This document shows, in pieces, positions 31,433-33,228 of a DNA stretch of 33,228 bases (its first letter is position 1; the number at the start of each line of letters is the position of its first letter). The position numbers and the translations under genes are program-made. The DNA comes from Fragilariopsis cylindrus CCMP1102 (taxonomy: Eukaryota > Bacillariophyta > Bacillariophyceae > Bacillariales > Bacillariaceae). Location of the stretch: NCBI GenBank assembly GCA_900095095.1, contig FMBT01000632.1, forward strand, positions 1-33,228, in the 5' to 3' direction. The notes below the pieces were generated by a model, which saw nothing but the letters and a program-made list of their open reading frames with translations, did no database searches and was not told the origin of the DNA.

Positions 31433-32377
31433 TATGATTGATGTGATTTCATAACAATCAATGATGATGATAATGTGGTTTGTGCATGCATGTTGTGTCA
31501 TATAAGCTAGCATGTATGTAGCATATATATAGAAAGAATGGATCCCTATCAAAGATTTATTACCACACCTCTTTGTTGTTAGGTGTAGCCCTATTTTACT
31601 ATTGATGGGAATGAAACTCTGCATGCATATACATTACTAAATTTTGCATCGGAAATTTGTTTATGGGAGATTTTTTTTGTGCCGTTCCTTTCACTAGCCA
31701 ACCAAGTAGATGATTAATTGGTGGTTCTCTTTCTCTTTTTTGACCCCATAATAATTGTCATTCTAATCTGGCAAATAGGGGTGCTGGTAATAAATCAAGA
31801 TTCAGTTGTAATGATAAATCTGTTAGTGCACTGATGAAAATTTACACTTTGCAGACAAAAACTATGCACCGCAGTAATCAATACAATAATAAAATAAAGT
31901 AAAATAAGATAAAATAGTACATTGTTCCTTATTAGGTTTATTAGTTAAATGCATCTTCTCTATTACATGCACTACCATGAACCATGCTATGTTCTCAAAG
32001 CCATTGCAGTACTTCCGACAAACTAAGATGGGTGGGCAGATAGTCCATGGAAGGTTAATATATCATGAACTAGCTGCTGTTCTCCCAAGCTAAACTCTGA
32101 GGCATGCAAGGAAGCTTTCAACAACAACAACACTCTCTGAATGCAATTGATCATCAAGTACTTCTTTTGTCTGGTAACTAGCTGCTGCCTACATGGTATC
32201 TCATTACGAACGATCAAATCAAAAAAAATGAAACGATATTGGAATGGATTGAGTTGGACCAAGATTATACTACTACGAAACAAGAAAAATCTCAATTGTA
32301 TAACTATATAATTAATGCATTTTAAAATCCGGAGAATGGATTCGACTATATATACCGTGCTCTCTATTTCTTTCTTT

Positions 32378-32402
32378 CTCTCTCTCTCTCTCTCTCTCTC
32401 TC
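32378..32402. repeat. TC dinucleotide repeat
   Basis: Twelve TC units preceded by a TTTC run, about 75 bp beyond the stop of the rightmost gene. Confidence 0.9.
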
Positions 32403-32475
32403 AGCAACAATACCGTTATCTACCCACCTAGATATTTCTGTTTTCGGTATGGGAACCGTATTCATTCTTCCTTTT

Positions 32476-33228
32476 TTACATCTTTCCGACCGCGGTGTTC
32501 GTTCGTGAAGATAAGATATCCATGGCAAGTTTTGCATACTCATTCAACATATCAAATCCTTCAATTTCCATTATCTTTCCTAGAATTTCGGCACAATTCA
32601 TATCATGTGAAGCCGTAAGTCGAGTTCGTAGCTCTCTTAGTACTATCTCTGCACCATTCTGTGAATTGGTTGCTATAGAGACAATTACTGCTTCTTCAAA
32701 TCTTGTAATCCTCTACCCTGATTTGGGACATCTTCTTGGAATAGAATATTGAAAAATACCCCATCAACTTTAGTTGGGCAAAGAACAAACAAATGATGCC
32801 ATAGTCCCAACAATTGATAGGCTATTGTTCCACCGCAAACAGAACAATGCGATGGAGTGAACGAGAAAGATCCATTCGCTTCTGTTATATCCGAAGGACC
32901 TGAATCGATTAAAGCACCGGCATTCAAACGTTTCCACGCATCGATTCGTCGACGAAGCTCGTAACTTTCTCTACCGGCTTCTCGCAACAACACGAGCATC
33001 TTCTGGCATTCTTCTGCTTCCGCTTTTCGATTTTCTCATCATTTTTACGGCTGATGCTAGTATTACCCTGCGGATCATCATCTTTGCTCTCCGATTGATC
33101 GATGTTATTGATTGCGTCATTAGCATCACCAGTTCCACTGTTTCCGCTGTCAAGTAATTCAAGCAATTCGTTTTCGTCTTCCAAGTTTTCTAGAGATATG
33201 CCTCGTCCAAGATGACGGATGATTATGT
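32476..33228 (-). CDS. Unrecognised protein, C-terminal part, frameshifted, cut by window edge
   Basis: The gene enters from the right edge (RHLGRGISLENLEDENEL), so its N-terminus is missing. An acidic, Asn/Ser-rich segment (LLDSGNSGTGDANDAINN) leads into a basic stretch (KNDEKIEKRKQKNARR). After a one-base shift near 33000 comes MLVLLREAGRESYELRRRID, then PSHCSVCGGTIAYQLLGLWH with a Cys-X2-Cys pair. After another shift near 32705, FEEAVIVSIATNSQNGAEIV, LTASHDMNCAEILGKIMEIE and LNEYAKLAMDILSSRTN follow, to a TAA at 32476. Clean continuation in each frame supports coding. No family is recognised; the paired Cys could be half of a zinc site, but no second pair is visible here. Confidence 0.65.

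Larger units (their letters stand above)
30840..32475. other. Long intergenic region, no gene seen
   Basis: The 5' region of the protease gene, then AT-rich sequence with AC and CT microsatellites. Minus-strand frames at 31427-31624 and 32023-32295 lack recognisable features and are not accepted as genes. Confidence 0.45.

Overview
This is a eukaryotic nuclear window, AT-rich, with GT-AG introns and many microsatellites (runs of Asn, Asp, Ser, Gln and Thr codons inside genes; AC, CT, GATAT and TTCG runs between them). A photosynthetic stramenopile, most likely a diatom, fits best. The support is an HSF-type DNA-binding protein of the kind expanded in diatoms, a predicted plastid preprotein with a signal peptide followed by a Phe-led transit motif, a plant/cyanobacterial-type AhpC/TSA-like protein, and short introns of 135-321 bp. 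The species is not determined.

Layout. 1-1640 (-): TRM1 tRNA methyltransferase, C-terminus outside the window. 2144-7258 (-): phosphoinositide phospholipase C (PH, EF-hand region, X, a coiled-coil linker of about 640 residues, Y, C2). 8205-9095 (+): AhpC/TSA-like protein. 9910-11876 (+): mitochondrial methylmalonate-semialdehyde dehydrogenase, three exons. 12173-13349 (-): predicted plastid protein of unknown family. 14691-15485 (-): HSF-type factor. 15486-17846: gene-poor, with a 34-bp foldback repeat. 17847-19032 (+): unrecognised protein. 19395-21069 (-): alpha/beta hydrolase. 21542-23704 (-): MFS transporter. 24079-25223 (+): IMPACT/UPF0029 domain fused to an AlkB-type oxygenase. 25642-27194 (-): Fpg/Nei DNA glycosylase with two tandem SAP domains. 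27714-28177 (+): DUF423/TMEM256 membrane protein. 28751-30839 (-): trypsin-like protease with a cystine-knot-like tail. 32476 to the right edge (-): C-terminal part of an unrecognised protein.

Many genes are readable only across single-base frame changes. TRM1, the hydrolase, the MFS transporter, AlkB, Nei, DUF423 and the protease carry several each, while the AhpC/TSA gene and all three MMSDH exons carry none. Conserved motifs resume immediately in the next frame, so these look mainly like uncorrected indels in the assembly rather than gene decay; real decay cannot be excluded. Coordinates below give whole gene spans across these shifts.

The most interesting part is 23.9-27.6 kb. An AlkB-type direct-repair enzyme and a Nei-type base-excision glycosylase lie tail to tail. 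An almost identical inverted-repeat motif (AGGACTAAATCAGTCC) lies upstream of each, at 23914-23930 and 27535-27551. Both proteins have unusual architectures. The PLC, with an apparently lost catalytic histidine and a giant coiled-coil insert, is the other notable gene.
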